From NCBI RefSeq assembly GCF_001411555.2, contig NC_049905.1, positions 4,216,001-4,280,000 of the forward strand: a stretch of 64,000 nt of DNA. The letters are read 5' to 3'. The notes under the pieces were generated by a model that was not told where the DNA came from, ran no database searches, and saw only the letters and a list, made by a program, of their open reading frames with translations. A program made the position numbers and the translations under genes. How positions within the stretch are numbered: position 1 is the first letter of the stretch; each line of letters begins with the position of its first letter. Source of the stretch: Juglans regia (taxonomy: Eukaryota; Streptophyta; Magnoliopsida; Fagales; Juglandaceae). This document shows, in pieces, positions 48,962 to 62,610 of the stretch.

Positions 48962-49849
48962 CTAAAAACAAACTAAGGCCAATAGGGTACCTGTCGAGTT
49001 CTTCTTCTTCTTCTCCAACCAAACTTTAAACTTAAAACAATCATTTTGCCAATGACCCTTCTTCTTACAAAACTTGCACTGATCATTTTTCTTCACAGTT
49101 TCTTTAGGACCACCAGAAGTCTGACCTTCAAACCTTTTACTGTGCTGATTTCGGTGTAACTTATTTCCCTTGTTGAACTTAGACATATGATGATGAAAGG
49201 ACCCATTGTTCTGTTGTGGTTGAAAAGCTAATTGCACAGTTTCAACAGTCTCATGACGCATCCTACACTCCTCTTGGGCACATACTACTATCAAATCATT
49301 TAAATCTCATTTATCTCGCTGAGCATTGTAAGCTACCTTTAGCTGATTAAACTGGCTAGGAAGACTATTAAGAACATGATAAACCAGAAAAGGTTCAGCA
49401 ATGAGAATTTTGAGGGCTTCTAGCTTAGAGGTTATATGTATCATTTTCATAATATACTCCCTAACTCCACTAGAACCATCATATTTCATACTCATCAGTC
49501 TATCCATCAGGTCTCCAGTTTCAGCTTTATTGGATTCAACAAACCTTTGTCCTATGGCACCCAAAAATTGCTTAGCATTATCATTGTCTGGAATAGCTCC
49601 CATAATGGAATCTGATATAGAACGCTTGATAATCTTTAGACAAAGTCTGTTTGCCCTATCCCACTCTTGATATTCAGCCACATATTCGGCAATGCTCTTA
49701 TCAGTAGGTTTTGAAGGTTGGTCTTCTAGGACAAAATCCAATCCCAAAAGACCAAAAGCAATTTCTACGTCTCGTTTCCATCTCACATAATTATTCTCAG
49801 TCAAAGTTTCAATAGCAGATAATTGACTTGAAATAGAGGAGGCACTCAA
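48962..49849 (-). pseudogene. Copia gag with CCHC knuckle
   Basis: The N-terminal part 49849-49307 begins MSASSISSQLSAIETL and has the UBN2-type gag blocks (NNYVRWKRDVEIAFGLL, YILM-type helices, VYHVLNSLP). A TGA at 49307-49309 stands where Trp would be expected before DLND. Reading resumes to 48,962 and contains the zinc knuckle CKFCKKKGHWQNDC, ending with a TAG before the protease. Confidence 0.9.
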
Positions 49850-51452
49850 AACTGTGGAAACATGAAATAATACATTTTATTTAATTATCATCCAAACAGA
49901 TAGCATGCAGTCAATAGATGATATCAAATCTATCTAATTAATATGAGCTATTAATTAGACAATCCATAATTAAGCTCGGAACCATATGAGCTTCATTACA
50001 GTAAGAGCCTTGGTGCATCATTGTAAAGTCACATTTGAGCTAACTAAACAACATGCTATAAGGTACTCTTAAAATATATCACAAAACTAAATAATAAAAT
50101 CACATCAGTTTCAAAATACCATCACCTTTAGGCAGAAGGAAATTTCTAGACTAATATAATCTCATTAACTAATTCACACCATTTTCTAAAATATCACACA
50201 CAATAACATCTTTGGACAAGATATTATGTGCAATAAATTAGAAAACAAAGATATCCCTTTTTTTTTGTTTTTTTTAAATATCAATGAGTGTGCCACTTTG
50301 GCGGCTACCACCCACAAATATTTCAAAAAATTTATTTAAAGGAATAATAAGGATAATCTAAATGCCCATGAATTACAATCGCAAAATGATAATAATAATC
50401 ATCAACTTGATACAATCAAAATTAGAATTCAAATGTGATTGTGATACTAAAACAGTGTGAATAGATCAAATATATAAGATAACAAATATGTCTAAAATTA
50501 AATATGAATTTGGAAAGCATATATATGCAAAATACTTATAACAAGTCACAAAATTAACACGCATCCAAAACATGTTGAGAGAGAGAGTACACATATGCAC
50601 AGATCATATAAGATATTGACTATTCACCACAAAAAATATTATAAAATTCAGTACACTGTAACCCACAGAAAAATGTGTAAATAACATTCAAAAATATAAA
50701 ACAGTGTCTTATGATGTTACAAAAATTTTCAAAAAATATATATAGATTTAATAGGGCGAGTACATAAATACTGGAAAAAGAAAACCAGAAAAAACACTGT
50801 TCATTGTGCTACACGCGCCGCACGCGCCACCTGTTGCGCGTGGGCAACGTTCTGGCTGGAGGTGAATTCATCTTCAACCTCCAGCCGAGTCTGCAAGCGG
50901 GTCTGAAAACCGGGTCTACGAGTTTTTAAATGGATTTTTCTCAATTTCTTGCAATTCTTGGATCAAAAACTAAAATTAATTTAGGGAAAACAATATATAG
51001 TGGCCGAAAAATACATATATGGTGTTTTAAAACAATGGGTATCTATATTTAAGAAAGATTAATCAAATTTTGAAATGGGTATTAAACCTAGTTTTGTAAA
51101 AACTCAAAACCGAAACAAAGCATCGATTAAACACATCTAAAACAAGTAAATAGCATTCCAAAAAATCGATCTTGGTAAGAGTTTGATCAATCGATTATGT
51201 AATATGATTTTCTTGCCCAAAAAATGGTTCCGAAAATTAAAACAAAAATATAAATGGTAAAACCATAATAGTAAAGTTGCGGAAGCAATGAAGAGAAAAT
51301 AGAAACCCAACCAGATTGAAGATTTACAGCAAATAAATCCTACACATTTCATTTTGAGAGATCGATTTGCATAAAGAAAATAAAACCGAAAACAGAACAA
51401 CAAAAACTGCATCATCGCATTCTTAACGAGAGATTCTAATCCTAGCATGGTG

Positions 51453-51464
51453 GCTCTAATACCA
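51453..51464 (-). other. Copia primer binding site
   Basis: TGGTATTAGAGC lies two bases inside the 5' LTR. It matches the initiator-methionine tRNA 3' complement (TGGTATCAGAGC) with one C-to-T change. Confidence 0.85.
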
Positions 51465-51466
51465 AA

Positions 51467-51949
51467 TGTAAAAATACACGAAAATACTTGCTAGAAATCA
51501 GAATCTAAGATAGCAATGCTGAAAACGAAAATAGTGAAAATATACCTGCGGAAGCCATGTTTGCAGAATGCATATAGACAGATCTTCTCCTCCTTGCTCC
51601 TCACAAATTATCAGCTATCAATAGGGCAAGCAATGGACATATGGAGAGGAGGAGGGACCTAGCCTCTTATAAATGAAAACTAATGGAGTCCACTCATTAA
51701 GGACTCAAATTAATATGGGTCTATAAAAATTTCATAATCAAGACCCTTGGTTTTCCAGGCCTACATACGTAATTATACCACAATATAAATAGGATATAAT
51801 CCTATATTACTAAGGTGCAACAAACCCCAAATGATCACTCAACTTAGTGGGTTAAAACAAAATATCATTGTCAGCTATATATATATATGTCTAACTTGTT
51901 TTATAAAATGTGCAATCAAATGAAGCCCATATTTAAAAATATTCTAACA
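51467..51949 (-). repeat. Copia 5' LTR
   Basis: 483 bp, starts TGTAAAAATACACG and ends ATTCTAACA on the plus strand, followed by the TGTAC target copy. Confidence 0.95.
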
Positions 51950-51954
51950 TGTAC

Positions 51955-52500
51955 CACATCTTCAGAATCCAATCCATGGATAGGACATAGATTAGAGTCA
52001 ATCACATTTTTTAAGACTAAATTTGTTCTAGTTGGCAATCCATTATGACGTGCCTTTCATATAAGCACCTTAACCATCATGGGAGTAGATAAATTCCATA
52101 ACCTCTTTTGGAAAGTCTCTCCAGATAATCTACTTGAGGATTCTCCATATCTTTTATCAATCAGTGTTTTTTGTATGTCATAACCAGAAAGTCTCTTCAA
52201 GCAATCTACTTGAGTATTCTCCATATCTTTTATCAATCAATGTTTTTTGTATGTGATAACCACTTTTAACAGAGTAAATACTAGAGTTTGTATACTGCCA
52301 AATATGCTTATCTTCTCAGTTTATCATACTTAAAGGAACTTGCAATATAACTTCTACATCCACACCTGTAAAATTTGCCCTTATAGTTTATGCATTCTAT
52401 CTCCAATTTTTAACATCAATCAAATCATTCACCTTTGTTGAGAGGGGAAGTATAGTAGCTAGGGATTGGGTTGGATAAGTCATAGGTTTGGGAAGCCACT
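51955..52500 (-). mobile_element. LINE remnant, zf-RVT part (right piece)
   Basis: Joining this piece to 44,753 across the copia restores, on the minus strand, a segment with CPI-GLDSEDVVHTLWN, a zinc-binding RVT end. The two pieces are therefore one LINE split by the copia insertion. It is degenerate. From about 52,500 to 53,500 the sequence is AT-rich spacer with no gene seen. Confidence 0.65.
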
Positions 52501-53831
52501 TGTCATTCCATACGAGAATAGATATGAATAAGTAGGTGTATAACGAGTCCAGTTTTGGAGAAATTTTGAAACCAAATTAACATATACTGATTTTTAAAAT
52601 TTAAAAATCGATATAAACCGATTCATCAATGAAATCAAAATTTATTAGAATAAGAATGAACTTGATCCGCAGATCTAGGATAGGAATTTTTGGATAAAGA
52701 TTTATTTAATTTTTATCAAAACTTGAAGATTTTAAATGCTAAACATAAATACATTAAAGTGAGATCTACAATATTTATTATTATCCATATAAAATTTTGG
52801 ACACCATTAAATTAAGTAAAAGTAAAAATTATAAAGTCCACATGATTGTCTATCTCTTCTCTATTTAAAACTTTTAAGTTCGGACAACAACTTGAAAAAT
52901 ATTTTCTCGTAATTATTCACTAAGATGATAAGTAATTTTTCACTAATTTTGAGTACGACACAACTTTTATACCACTAATTAACATAACAAATTAAGAATA
53001 TTTTTATTAAAAAATTAAATTTATAAGTCGATATAGATACATACTTAAGTGACATAATTTAATTTTTTTAAAAAAATTATAAATTATAAATTATAAATCG
53101 AATCTTACCATTTAAATAATGTTAACGGTATAATCTACGTACCGACATAACAATTTAGAGCAGTGTTATCTATAAGTTTCATATCCTACACACCCACTTA
53201 AAAACATCTCATTTTATTTTTTTTTATCTTATTTTACTTACAAATATGTCTGGAATCATTTTCATTACCTGAGTAAAAAAAGTAAAATGATATATTTTTA
53301 AATAAGTGTGCAGAGTGTGAGACTTATATCTATAATTTTTCAACAATTTAATAACTCATTTTGATATGGATTAGTAATGAGCATATTATCTATACAATCA
53401 TGGATTCTTTGGAGTGGGTCACAAACAATCATCGGGAACATGGGTATCAATGATGAAGAACGTAGTATATGTTTTGGGTTCAAAATGCTAAGGGAGTAAG
53501 TGCACAGTAGAGGTTTTGCCAAATGAGTTATCGGGTACAAAGCATCATCATCTGCAAGCCTCTCCGAACCACCGTCCGCAGTCGTTGCTTATCTCTTCCG
53601 CCCCGCTTCACTCCCAGGTCCTAATCTATACCCTGCAAATACATACGAACTCTGCTGCGTCTCCCACAAATTCTCTCTGCTTTTTTCTGCTTTTTTTTTT
53701 CACGCGCACACACAGACAGACAGACTGTTTTCTTTCATGTAATCGCTGTGTTTAAGGTATATATTGTTATTTTTTCCTTTCTTTTGGGTAGGGTTTTTTT
53801 TCCTTGTGGTAGTTATAGGAATCGAATTGGA

Positions 53832-56800
53832 ATGGACGGAAATGGTATTTCCGTGGCGTCTGAGGTGCTAGTCGGTGACCGTGAGCTGCTGGACAAGAAA
53901 ATCGCTGCAATACGAAGTGGGGGTCCTCAAAAAATGCAGGTTATCTGCTGCATTATATTGTTCTTCTCGATATTTCTCTTGCTTATTGTCAGGGTTTCAA
54001 GGGAGATTAATCCTACATCGTGAAACAAGTTATGTGCTCTTGATATGATGTAGTTGGATCGATGATTCTAACCAAAGAATGCCCAACTTATACTAGAGAA
54101 TCTATTCACATTTAGTGTAGCCTTGCATCAATTATATTCTATATCAACTTCTGTTACAGAATTAATTCCATGAGGCCAAACTGAGGGTTCGCACTACTTA
54201 ATAACCAAACAAGGCAAAAAGGAAAAAAAAAACTTCAGTCCATTTCTGTTTTTTTCTAATCGTATGATGTGACTTGTGTGATCCTTGGTGTCTATGGCTA
54301 GTGGTAATTTGGTGCTACTATGAGCTCACGCCCTGGTTTCAAATGCTACACTTGGAAAAAAAAAATGAAATGGGAAAATAATATATGATGTGTGCATAAA
54401 TTTGTCTTAGTGAGATTGGATCTCGATTTTCTCCGAGTTCTGGATTTCACTTCTTTCATTTAATCTCAAATGCTAAGGATGATCACACCTGACGCTCAGA
54501 AATTGTTATGTTTATTTTCCTTCTCGTTCCCTTTATAATTATTGTAAATAGAGAAGGGAAGAAATGGATTGATGTAGGACTTCTTTATTTTTGTGGAAGT
54601 GGAGAAAAAAAGAGGATTATTCAATTGTGCATTCCTTTTGAATAAATTTTGGAATGGATATTCTAAGTTACCTCCTTGAGGAATATTTTCAATATCAGGT
54701 GATTGTAGATTTTGATCGCACATTAACCAGGTATTCGATCAATGGCCAACCTGGGCAAAGTAAGTCTTTTCAGCAACATGTTGTCTTTAATTTTTTTCTC
54801 CTTATGATTTTTTTTATAGGATTTGCTTTCAGTTTTCTCTAATAACATGTGTAGGCAGTCATGGCCTCTTGCAACAGGGGAATCCAGAATATGATGCCAA
54901 GAGGCAGCAATTATATGAATATTATCATCCATTAGAGTTCTCCCCAAAAATTCCAATTGAAGAGAAAACAAAGCTCATGGAGGAGTGGTATGTGAAATCA
55001 ACGACCGTGCTGCCTTCATGTTGATCAAATATGCTTTGATATAGCCTCAATTGTAGCTTTTAAGCATCTAAATGAGATAAATCAATTATTCATCTGTGTT
55101 CCTTGGAAGGTATGCTGCTGTAAGTGGCTAATGAATAAAACTTGTTGTACCATTTGTACAGGTGGGGAAAAACTCATGCTCTTCTCATTGAGGGAGGCCT
55201 TACATATGATGCGATAAAGCAATCCGTTGCTAATGCCACGATTGCTTTTAGGGAGGGTGTTGCTGAACTGTTTGAGTATTTGGAGGTAACTCTAATCTTA
55301 TTCAATCTCTTTTTTATATTAGCACGACTTTGGCACATGGATAGTTGTTTAACAAGCAATCCAATGAGGAGATTGATCTTCTGGTTTTGTTTCTACTTTA
55401 TATAGTACTAGCTGGTATTGAGAGTTGCATTATCTTGGCTATTTGTTATCCAAACCATTCTGCTAATCTTGCATATGTTACTTTCTCTTATTTTTGCAGG
55501 AAAGAGACATTCCCGTTCTTATATTTTCTGCAGGGCTTGCAGATATCATAGAGGAGGTTAGTTAAACAAAATTTTCTTTTTCTAGTTGCCATTTTCTGCA
55601 CATATAGCATTATTCATCAACTTTAATTCTGATCTGCATCCTTTTTTCATGCCCGTGTCTTTCTTCCCACTGTACTAGGTCCTGAGGCAGAAACTTCACA
55701 GATCTTTTAAAAATGTTAAGATTGTCTCAAACCGAATGGTATTTGACAGCGATGGTTGCCTTGTCTCTTTTAAAGGTATCCTTTAATGCTTCGCACCTAA
55801 AAGACTATCATAATATATGTAATGAGTGTGATCCACTGCATGCACATATGTAAAGTTGACATGCATCGGGAGTTCCTATGCCATTGCAGTATAATTGGCT
55901 TGCAACGGTATTTATAAACTTTTTCATGAGGCAGCAGATGTTATTTCTTTTGTAGAAAATTGGTCTATTTGACAAAACTGACACACAATAGAGCTCACAT
56001 TTAATCTGTGATAAGTTTTTCTGGGAGTAATATAGAAAGTTTTTTGATAGGTAAATACAACAGTTAAGGGGAGTAATATTGAAAGTTAAATGGATAATGA
56101 ATCTTTACTTTTGAGTCTACTTTCAGACAGCCTAAAAAGTAAAATATAGTTTCTTGTAGGATGAAGAGAGTGATGAGTTTCTTTATGATGAATTTGTGTA
56201 TAGTTTTGAATGCAAGGTCTGTTTCTATTTTTCCTTGGTAAACTTTTTACAGGAAAGACAATTCATAGCCTTAATAAAAACGAGCATGCTCTTGATATGG
56301 CTGCTCCTTTACATGAGCAATTGGGTGATGCTGATGGGCCAAATAACAACAATGCCTTGGTGAAGAAGAGGACCAACGTGCTGCTTCTTGGTGATCACAT
56401 AGGAGACTTGGGGATGTCTGATGGTTTAAACTATGAGACACGAATATCCGTGGGTTTTCTGTAAGTTTTAAAACTTGCTCAACTCCATCGACCAGATATA
56501 TATTATATCACCTGGATAGATTTTGAAGTTACGTCCGTCTTTTTAAGCCCTTTTAGACATGCATGCTTTCTTCTATCTATGTTCACTCTAAAGTTCATTG
56601 GTTTTAAGTAGACTATTATCTATGGAGTTTTGTCTACTTGTACTTAGATGCTCATTTTCAGCATCATATCCAACCTCTCCACCGAATCAACAGAATGCAA
56701 AATGGTTGTGGGTTCTTTCTTTTCATTTGTCATGATTTGAAACACATTTTGAGTAATGTTCTGTCAACCTCTCCTCTGAATCAACAGTTTTTGAGTGACT

Positions 56801-58574
56801 AATGTCTATCAATCATAATTGTAAAGGCATATAGAATGCAAAATGCTTCCTAGTATCTTGACTACACACTCTTAGAAAATCTCAAACATGTTCAATTTCC
56901 CAAATCCTTGTAAAAGACATTGAAACCACCAAAACAAATATGAGCTATATCAAAATGAAATTTCTTTTACCTGTAAAAAAAATGAGGTATGTCACTCATT
57001 TACTCAAAATGATAATAACAAATTACTTTGGTTGCTATGATGTTTCAAAGAAAGGGCATGAGAACCAATGATGTCATTCATATTTTACCTATAAAAAAAA
57101 ATGATGTCATTCATATTTGTGTTGCGGAGGTGACCCAACAGGGCCTAGGTTCGGTATCACAGTGATCAAAAGTGGAGTGGAAAGGTAATTCAATTACTTG
57201 ATGATATTAGTGCAATCCAAGAAACTGGAAGGAGAGAATGAGATAGGGATTGCTCACATTGTCATTTGAGTTTAGCCAACAAATCAGCTGCATGCAACTC
57301 TCTGTTAGAATATCTAATTACAAGGAGGGAGTTCTGGGTTTAACAATGAATCTCATCGTTGACCGAATTTTGAAGAACGATCACATATAGAGCTGCGTAG
57401 TTCATGTAGGACACAAACCAACAAGGCAGGCGTGCAGTTCATATATACAAATCAAAAGGAAAAAATGTGAAGGCAGAAATGTCCAAGTTTTAAGGTAAGA
57501 ATGGTAGCAAGCCTGATGAAAATAGATTGTTCATGGAAGCGTTTTCATGCTGTAGAGATTGCAATTGGTCCAACAGCCCAAGATAAGGATTGTGGAATGC
57601 TTTACAACCAGCAGGTTAGTAAGGATGTTAGTAAGGATGGACAATATAACATATTCTCTGCAATCATGAAAGAGAGAGCAATTGATTCTTCAAATAATGA
57701 GCAAAAGATTCTCCAAAAAGAGATGTCTATGTTACAGATTAGCACAAGGGATTCATTAAGTGGTTTTTGAGATTGGTGCATCCCTAACGATTGGCAAGTT
57801 GGAACTTGTATGGATATTAATATAACTGTGTGGAGTGTGAGAGCTGATGAATGAAATGGATCATTGATTTGTTTCTGCAGGAAGGTAAGATGGAAGGTGT
57901 AGCTGTATGGTCATTTCATAGGCAAACGGAAATTTCACTTGTTTTAAATGAAATTTTTGTAGCGCTATTAATGTTGCACAGCCATGCTAAAGCATCAAAT
58001 ACTACTAAAAACAGGGAAGTTCTTTTTTTTTTGTTGACTTTTAATGGCTAGACTGAGGCTTCTTTTACTTGTGCATTTCCTCTGTTTACTATTTAATTGT
58101 GTAATCAGCTATAGTCCTAGAAGGTTATAGTTTGTAATTTGATCTAGTTACCAATCCCTGTAAAATTCCGTTTCAGGAATGACAATGTTGAGAACTCTCT
58201 TGATAGCTACAGGAAGTCCTTTGATATCGTTTACCTGGTGAGTTGAATGCCTCTTGCTATACAAAATGTCTTGGTTTGTCTATTTCCTTGTTCTGACTAT
58301 TTAGGTAATCACTTCATCTGACTATTTTTTCTAAGTGATTTAATGAGAGAGCTTACTAAATTAAGCAATTAAAGATTTAATGAGAGATCTTATCTAGACT
58401 TAAAATTTAGCAACATAAATGCGGTGGTATGGCTTCATCCTTTGGTAGTCTTCTTGACCATGCCGCATTGGAGTCATGAATAAGTATTATACTGTTAATT
58501 TCAGCTTCTCATCTTACTTGCAGAATGACACACCCATGTGGGGAGTAGTCGAGCTTGTTTCTCAGCTATGTTAG
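53832..58574 (+). CDS. Cytosolic 5'-nucleotidase III family (UMPH-1 / 7-methylguanosine-phosphate type)
   Basis: Nine exons: 53832-53939, 54699-54759, 54855-54987, 55162-55285, 55500-55556, 55679-55775, 56253-56460, 58177-58237 and 58524-58574. They give 299 aa with every junction in frame. It is a HAD-superfamily phosphatase that removes 5'-phosphate from pyrimidine or 7-methyl-guanosine monophosphates. Motif I is VDFDRTLT (nucleophile Asp and acid Asp), motif II is FSAG, the Lys-containing region is KIVSNRMVF, and motif IV is LLGDHIGDLGMSDG. The N-terminal helix has DKKIAAIRSGG, as in plant homologues. No organelle signal is evident, so a cytosolic location is likely. The ATG at 53,832 is chosen because the family pattern starts close to it. 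Intron 7 (1.7 kb) is the longest and holds low-complexity and unrecognised sequence. Confidence 0.92.
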
Positions 58575-59883
58575 ACTCCGACGTGATTGACTGCCAGCTA
58601 ACCTATCAGCTTTGTTTATTTGGAGGTGATTATGAAAATTCACCGGAGGCATATTCCTTACCAGGACAAGCTATGCTAACGTTAATATTTATTTATTCTT
58701 TGATGAATAAATTCTTCATTTAATGGCCTTTATTTATTTTTACTAGAATGGTATTGGCTGTTGAAATATGTCTACTTGAACGTTTTCTAATCTCTGATTT
58801 TGGTTTTATTAGTGTACAACCTCTACACCCAAAGATATTGCATGTCTATGGTCCTCGTTTCGGGCTCCAGTGGCTACCTCCGCAGTGATTTCATGGCTTC
58901 AAGCTAGAAAATATTGGCATGGCTGCTGTTTATCTAGGAAGCTCCATGCCCATTTTTTACCGTGGAGGATGCTATAAAGATGGGTAGTTTTATGAGGTGG
59001 GCAGGAATTACGGTGACTATTAGAAGATAAATCATCCAATTGTAGGCTCGTGCAAACAAGCCTTCTCAGTTAGTGGCCCATGATTGTTGTTAAAATCTAT
59101 CAGATTCTCATCAGCTTCTTTAACATGCAGCACCACCATCTAAATTTACTTCCCCATTTTCTTCTCTCGTTTTTGTTTCTTTTTTCCCCCACAGACTGCT
59201 GATTTGTTGCATGCATTCTTCGTTCACAAAGTGGTTTTTAGATTTTTCTCTAGTTTCTGTCAATAAAAAATCCGGCCATGAAAAAAACTCACATGGAGGG
59301 CTAAGCCTGGCAACCATGGATGACACAGTGTTTTTGGGCTGTATAGAAAGTCGAACGTTCAAATTAGACTTTTAAAGTTTACAAGGAGCAATAGTTTACA
59401 AATCAAGGAAATTAGCAGTGTGAATAAACACTAATTTACATTCCCTGTCAGATATGGGAGAAAAAACATCAAAAAGAGTCCCCCCCCCTCCCCCAAGCCA
59501 CTAACCTAAACTGTCACCACAAGTAAACATGCAAAAGACATGGTGAGTATAACAGTTTCTGCAATTTATAAAGTTCTCATGTCACCTATGTAACCATTAT
59601 TGCCGTCCCTTGTATATCGCCTGTTGACTCCGAAATCGGAGATTCAACCATTGGCTGCAAGAACCGGGAATGGTATAACTCGATTTGTAGCCTGCGATTT
59701 AGGGGGTATTGCAGCCAAGAAGCTCTTAATATATTCCTTGCATGATTTACACACAACCTCTTTTCTCTCTCACTGTTCTCCGACTCATTCAACTGGACGA
59801 CCGGAGCTCCATCAGCTGAAGAATACAGGTAGCTTTTATGTTGCACCTTATCACTAGCAGGTTTTTAATCTGATGCTTGACTC

Positions 59884-62570
59884 TCAGTTTGACAATTGTA
59901 CAATTGTTATGTCTTTATCAAATTTGAGGACATATGCTTTGTTGCATCCTTCATAGAGTCTCTCCCCAGAAGTGTCGATGATGTAGTAAGCATCCTCCTC
60001 AACCTTTAGCACGAAAAAACCTTTAGCAAGAAGTGGCTCATCATTGCTTGAGCAGAGTCTAGTGTAGAACGGTTGCTGATCTCATCCCATATATTGTCGA
60101 AGGACATGGCACCGTGTAGGAAGTCCAAACTCCCCTCCTCCAGTCCTTCTGGATGGAAGAATCCAATAAAGGAATTTTCTGAAACTATAGAAAGAGGACG
60201 GATTTTAGCTTGGAGAATTGTCTCAAGATCGTAGTGTTTGTCGGGGAACTGCTCTATGTAGGCCTCATTGTGCCTCATTGTGGCAAAGATTTCTCCATTC
60301 CAATGATCCATCTCTAATCAGCCAGTCAAATTCAGACATGATGGGAAGCTCATCTCCGTTGGAATGCAACCAATCAGCAATGACTGCAACCAGAGCTGTA
60401 CATGCGCTCGAATAGATCAAACTCAGATATTGATGACCCATCCGTACCAAAACCTTCATTCTCAAGCAACTGCCAGAAAACTATCATTAGTTGGATAAAA
60501 ATCAGATACCTTTATTGAAATGCTAGTAAAAATATGAGCTAAGCAGAAGGTTTGATACATACCCCTGAACTAGACTCATCAGAGGAGCTAAGCTGCCTAC
60601 GATCATAATCAATATCATCTCCACCCTCTTCTCCGTAATGTATTTTTTTTCAGAAAAGGTTCCCCTTTGGCTTTATGAATCCTGAAGCTTAGTTTTCTCT
60701 TCTTCCAAGAAAGGATATTGCGCTTCAAATTTGACCTCAGGATCTGCTCAGAAATTAGAGCATGTGAATTGCCAATATTACAGCATCCCACATCATCCAG
60801 TTTACTGGTGCTGTAATAGATCCAGAAGTCATTTTGGCCGTTAATGCTACAATCATCCTTCGTTTCCTCTGATTGCCACTCATCATAATTATCAAGTGAA
60901 TCTGTGTAAAAGGGATAATTGTACTTGGGATCCATGCTTTTCTCGGAACACCTACCATCACTTCCCTCTTCTTCACAGCTTGCCTTCTTTGTTTTAACTG
61001 CTGAGAAATAATCTGTGAAGTTTTTCACTTTTCTCAGACCAGCTTTAGTTGAGTTAGCTTTTGCATAACAGGGTGACAGTGGAAAGCACACTATGACTTC
61101 TGCACCGTCTCTGAAGGTTGTTGATCAGTTACCAATTCCAGTAAACTCACAGATAACTGCATTACGGATGAACTTGGGATGAGTTAAAAGAAATTTTCAA
61201 AAAATGCAAGCGGGCATGAATAAGAGAAACATTTATAAAAACGCACTCACCCAGAGTGAGGGACTACACTCAGTAGTGCCATTTGGGACTTCGACAGAAA
61301 CATTGATTTGGGTCTCTTTTTCCATCAGCTTCAGAAGCATATTCTGCCAAGTTCAATGATCCAGTTCCAACAACTCGAACCCTGTTCCTGGACCCTTCCT
61401 TCATACCCTATAATTGAAAAAAGAAAGGTCTGATCATCAAAACGGTTAATCAATAAGACACAGTAACCTGTTGTATACAAAAACAGTGATGAAAGATCTT
61501 GGCGATAGCTCCAGAAACAGTATAGAACATACTGGGAAGGGATAAAAAAAAAAATGCAGCATCAATATCATCTTCGGCCCACCTAATGAATCTCAACCTC
61601 TACAATAAACACTGAGCAAATCAAATCATTTCCAAATATGTCTGATGTGATATATTTATATGAGGCAAAAACCTGTCTTCTTTATATATTAGCCTAGAAT
61701 AGGTGACAAACCACAAAGTAAAGATTAGTACTTCACAGAACAATCCACCTTCAAGGAAAATCCAACACCAAGAGTGTTTGCAGGTACTGCGGCTATCAAA
61801 ACATGGCATGACTTCAACTCAAGAATTGTCAGTTCCACACACAAAAAACATTTCATTCAACATGAAAAATAAACCCCTAAAGAAAAGAAGAAGCCAACTT
61901 TAAGAAGTAATTCCAATATCCAAAGAAAGGATCCACCTATCTAGATATAATAGCTTTCATTCGGCCTTCCGTTTTTAATTTTTGAGTAATGCTAGATACA
62001 AGTCTCATGTAAGTCTTTTGTAAAAAAGTAAATCTCACTAAATACTTTTTTAACGTGAGATCTACTTTTTTACAAAGACTTATTCGATACTTGGTACAAA
62101 TCATTTTTCTTAGTTTTTATCTCATTTCTACTTTCATGTACTAAGGACAGTTGGTTTTAATAAAGATTATTGGTTGAGAAAAATAAAACTACAATATCCA
62201 AAGGCCAAAAGAATTAATACCTAAAAAGGAAGAATCACAAGCAAACGAAAAAAAATTAAAAAAAAAAAAGAACTTACACTAAGCACTGTAAATGAGACCT
62301 CCCATGGACTAAACACACCCTCTTTGTAGCCCGAGAAACTACACAAACTTCGAAACCCCTCGTTCCATTCCAACACCCCATCATCTCCAACACCCACTTC
62401 TTTGGTGAAATTTCTCTTTACAGAGCGCCTCAGTGAACTCAAAGCTCCCTTCTGACCTTTCCACTTAAGCTCACACACCAATGCCTTCCCGCTCTCAAAT
62501 TGAGTTGAAGTCAAACCTTCGAGCCGGTGAACGACAATTATGGCTTCCAATTTCTTCGACGACAGTGGGC
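59884..62570 (-). pseudogene. NT-C2 / EEIG1-EHBP1-type protein pseudogene
   Basis: The 5' exon (about 62,569-62,278) encodes an NT-C2 domain with LEAIIVVHRLEG, CELKWKGQKGALSSLRRSVK and NEGFRSLCSFSGYKEGVF. It has no ATG, only a TAG just upstream in frame. The next exon (61407-61250) reads VRVVGTGSLNLAEYASEADG, then goes out of frame at an A5 run. The exon from 61,156 reads SVSLLELVTDQQ and hits a TAG near 61,095, after which the frame changes. Later pieces (61091-60615, 60465-60265, 60311-60006) cover the Ser/acidic middle, CTALVAVIADWLHSN and FIGFFHPEG, and AYYIIDTSGERLYEGC ends it. A 10-bp tandem duplication (CACAATGAGG, near 60,265) shifts the frame. Intact plant relatives are of unknown or loosely defined function. 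Confidence 0.8.
62013..62079. repeat. Fold-back MITE core
   Basis: GTCTTTTGTAAAAAAGTAAA (62013 onward, arm to 62038) pairs with the inverse arm 62055-62079 (GTGAGATCTACTTTTTTACA and on), separated by 16 bp. The flanks GAGTAATGCTAGATACAAGT and ACTTGGTACAAATC are typical short non-autonomous element ends. Confidence 0.6.
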
Positions 62571-62610
62571 CACCCTATCAGCTTTACCATCATTGACTAA
62601 AAAATACTCT

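Larger units (their letters stand above)
44754..51949 (-). mobile_element. Ty1/copia LTR retrotransposon, 7.2 kb, with target duplication
   Basis: Two similar LTRs (44754-45235 and 51467-51949) bound the element, which is flanked by TGTAC at 44749-44753 and 51950-51954. Coding is on the minus strand in the order gag, protease, integrase, reverse transcriptase, RNase H, which defines copia. A primer site TGGTATTAGAGC at 51464-51453 differs by one base from the usual initiator-Met tRNA complement. A purine tract AAGTGGGAGAGTG adjoins the 3' LTR (45,236-45,248). By eye the LTRs differ at about a dozen substitutions plus two short indels in 482 bp, so the insertion is not very recent. Stops and a deletion make it non-autonomous. 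Confidence 0.95.

Noticed and set aside
53516..53755. Possible N-terminal extension or upstream exon of the 5'-nucleotidase
   Set aside because: A 79-codon open frame precedes the start, but it is not in frame with the ATG at 53,832 and resembles no transit peptide I recognise. It may be 5' UTR.
57501..57770. 89-codon open frame in intron 7 of the 5'-nucleotidase
   Set aside because: No domain or splice support. The flanking exons join in frame without it, so it is treated as intronic sequence of unknown origin.
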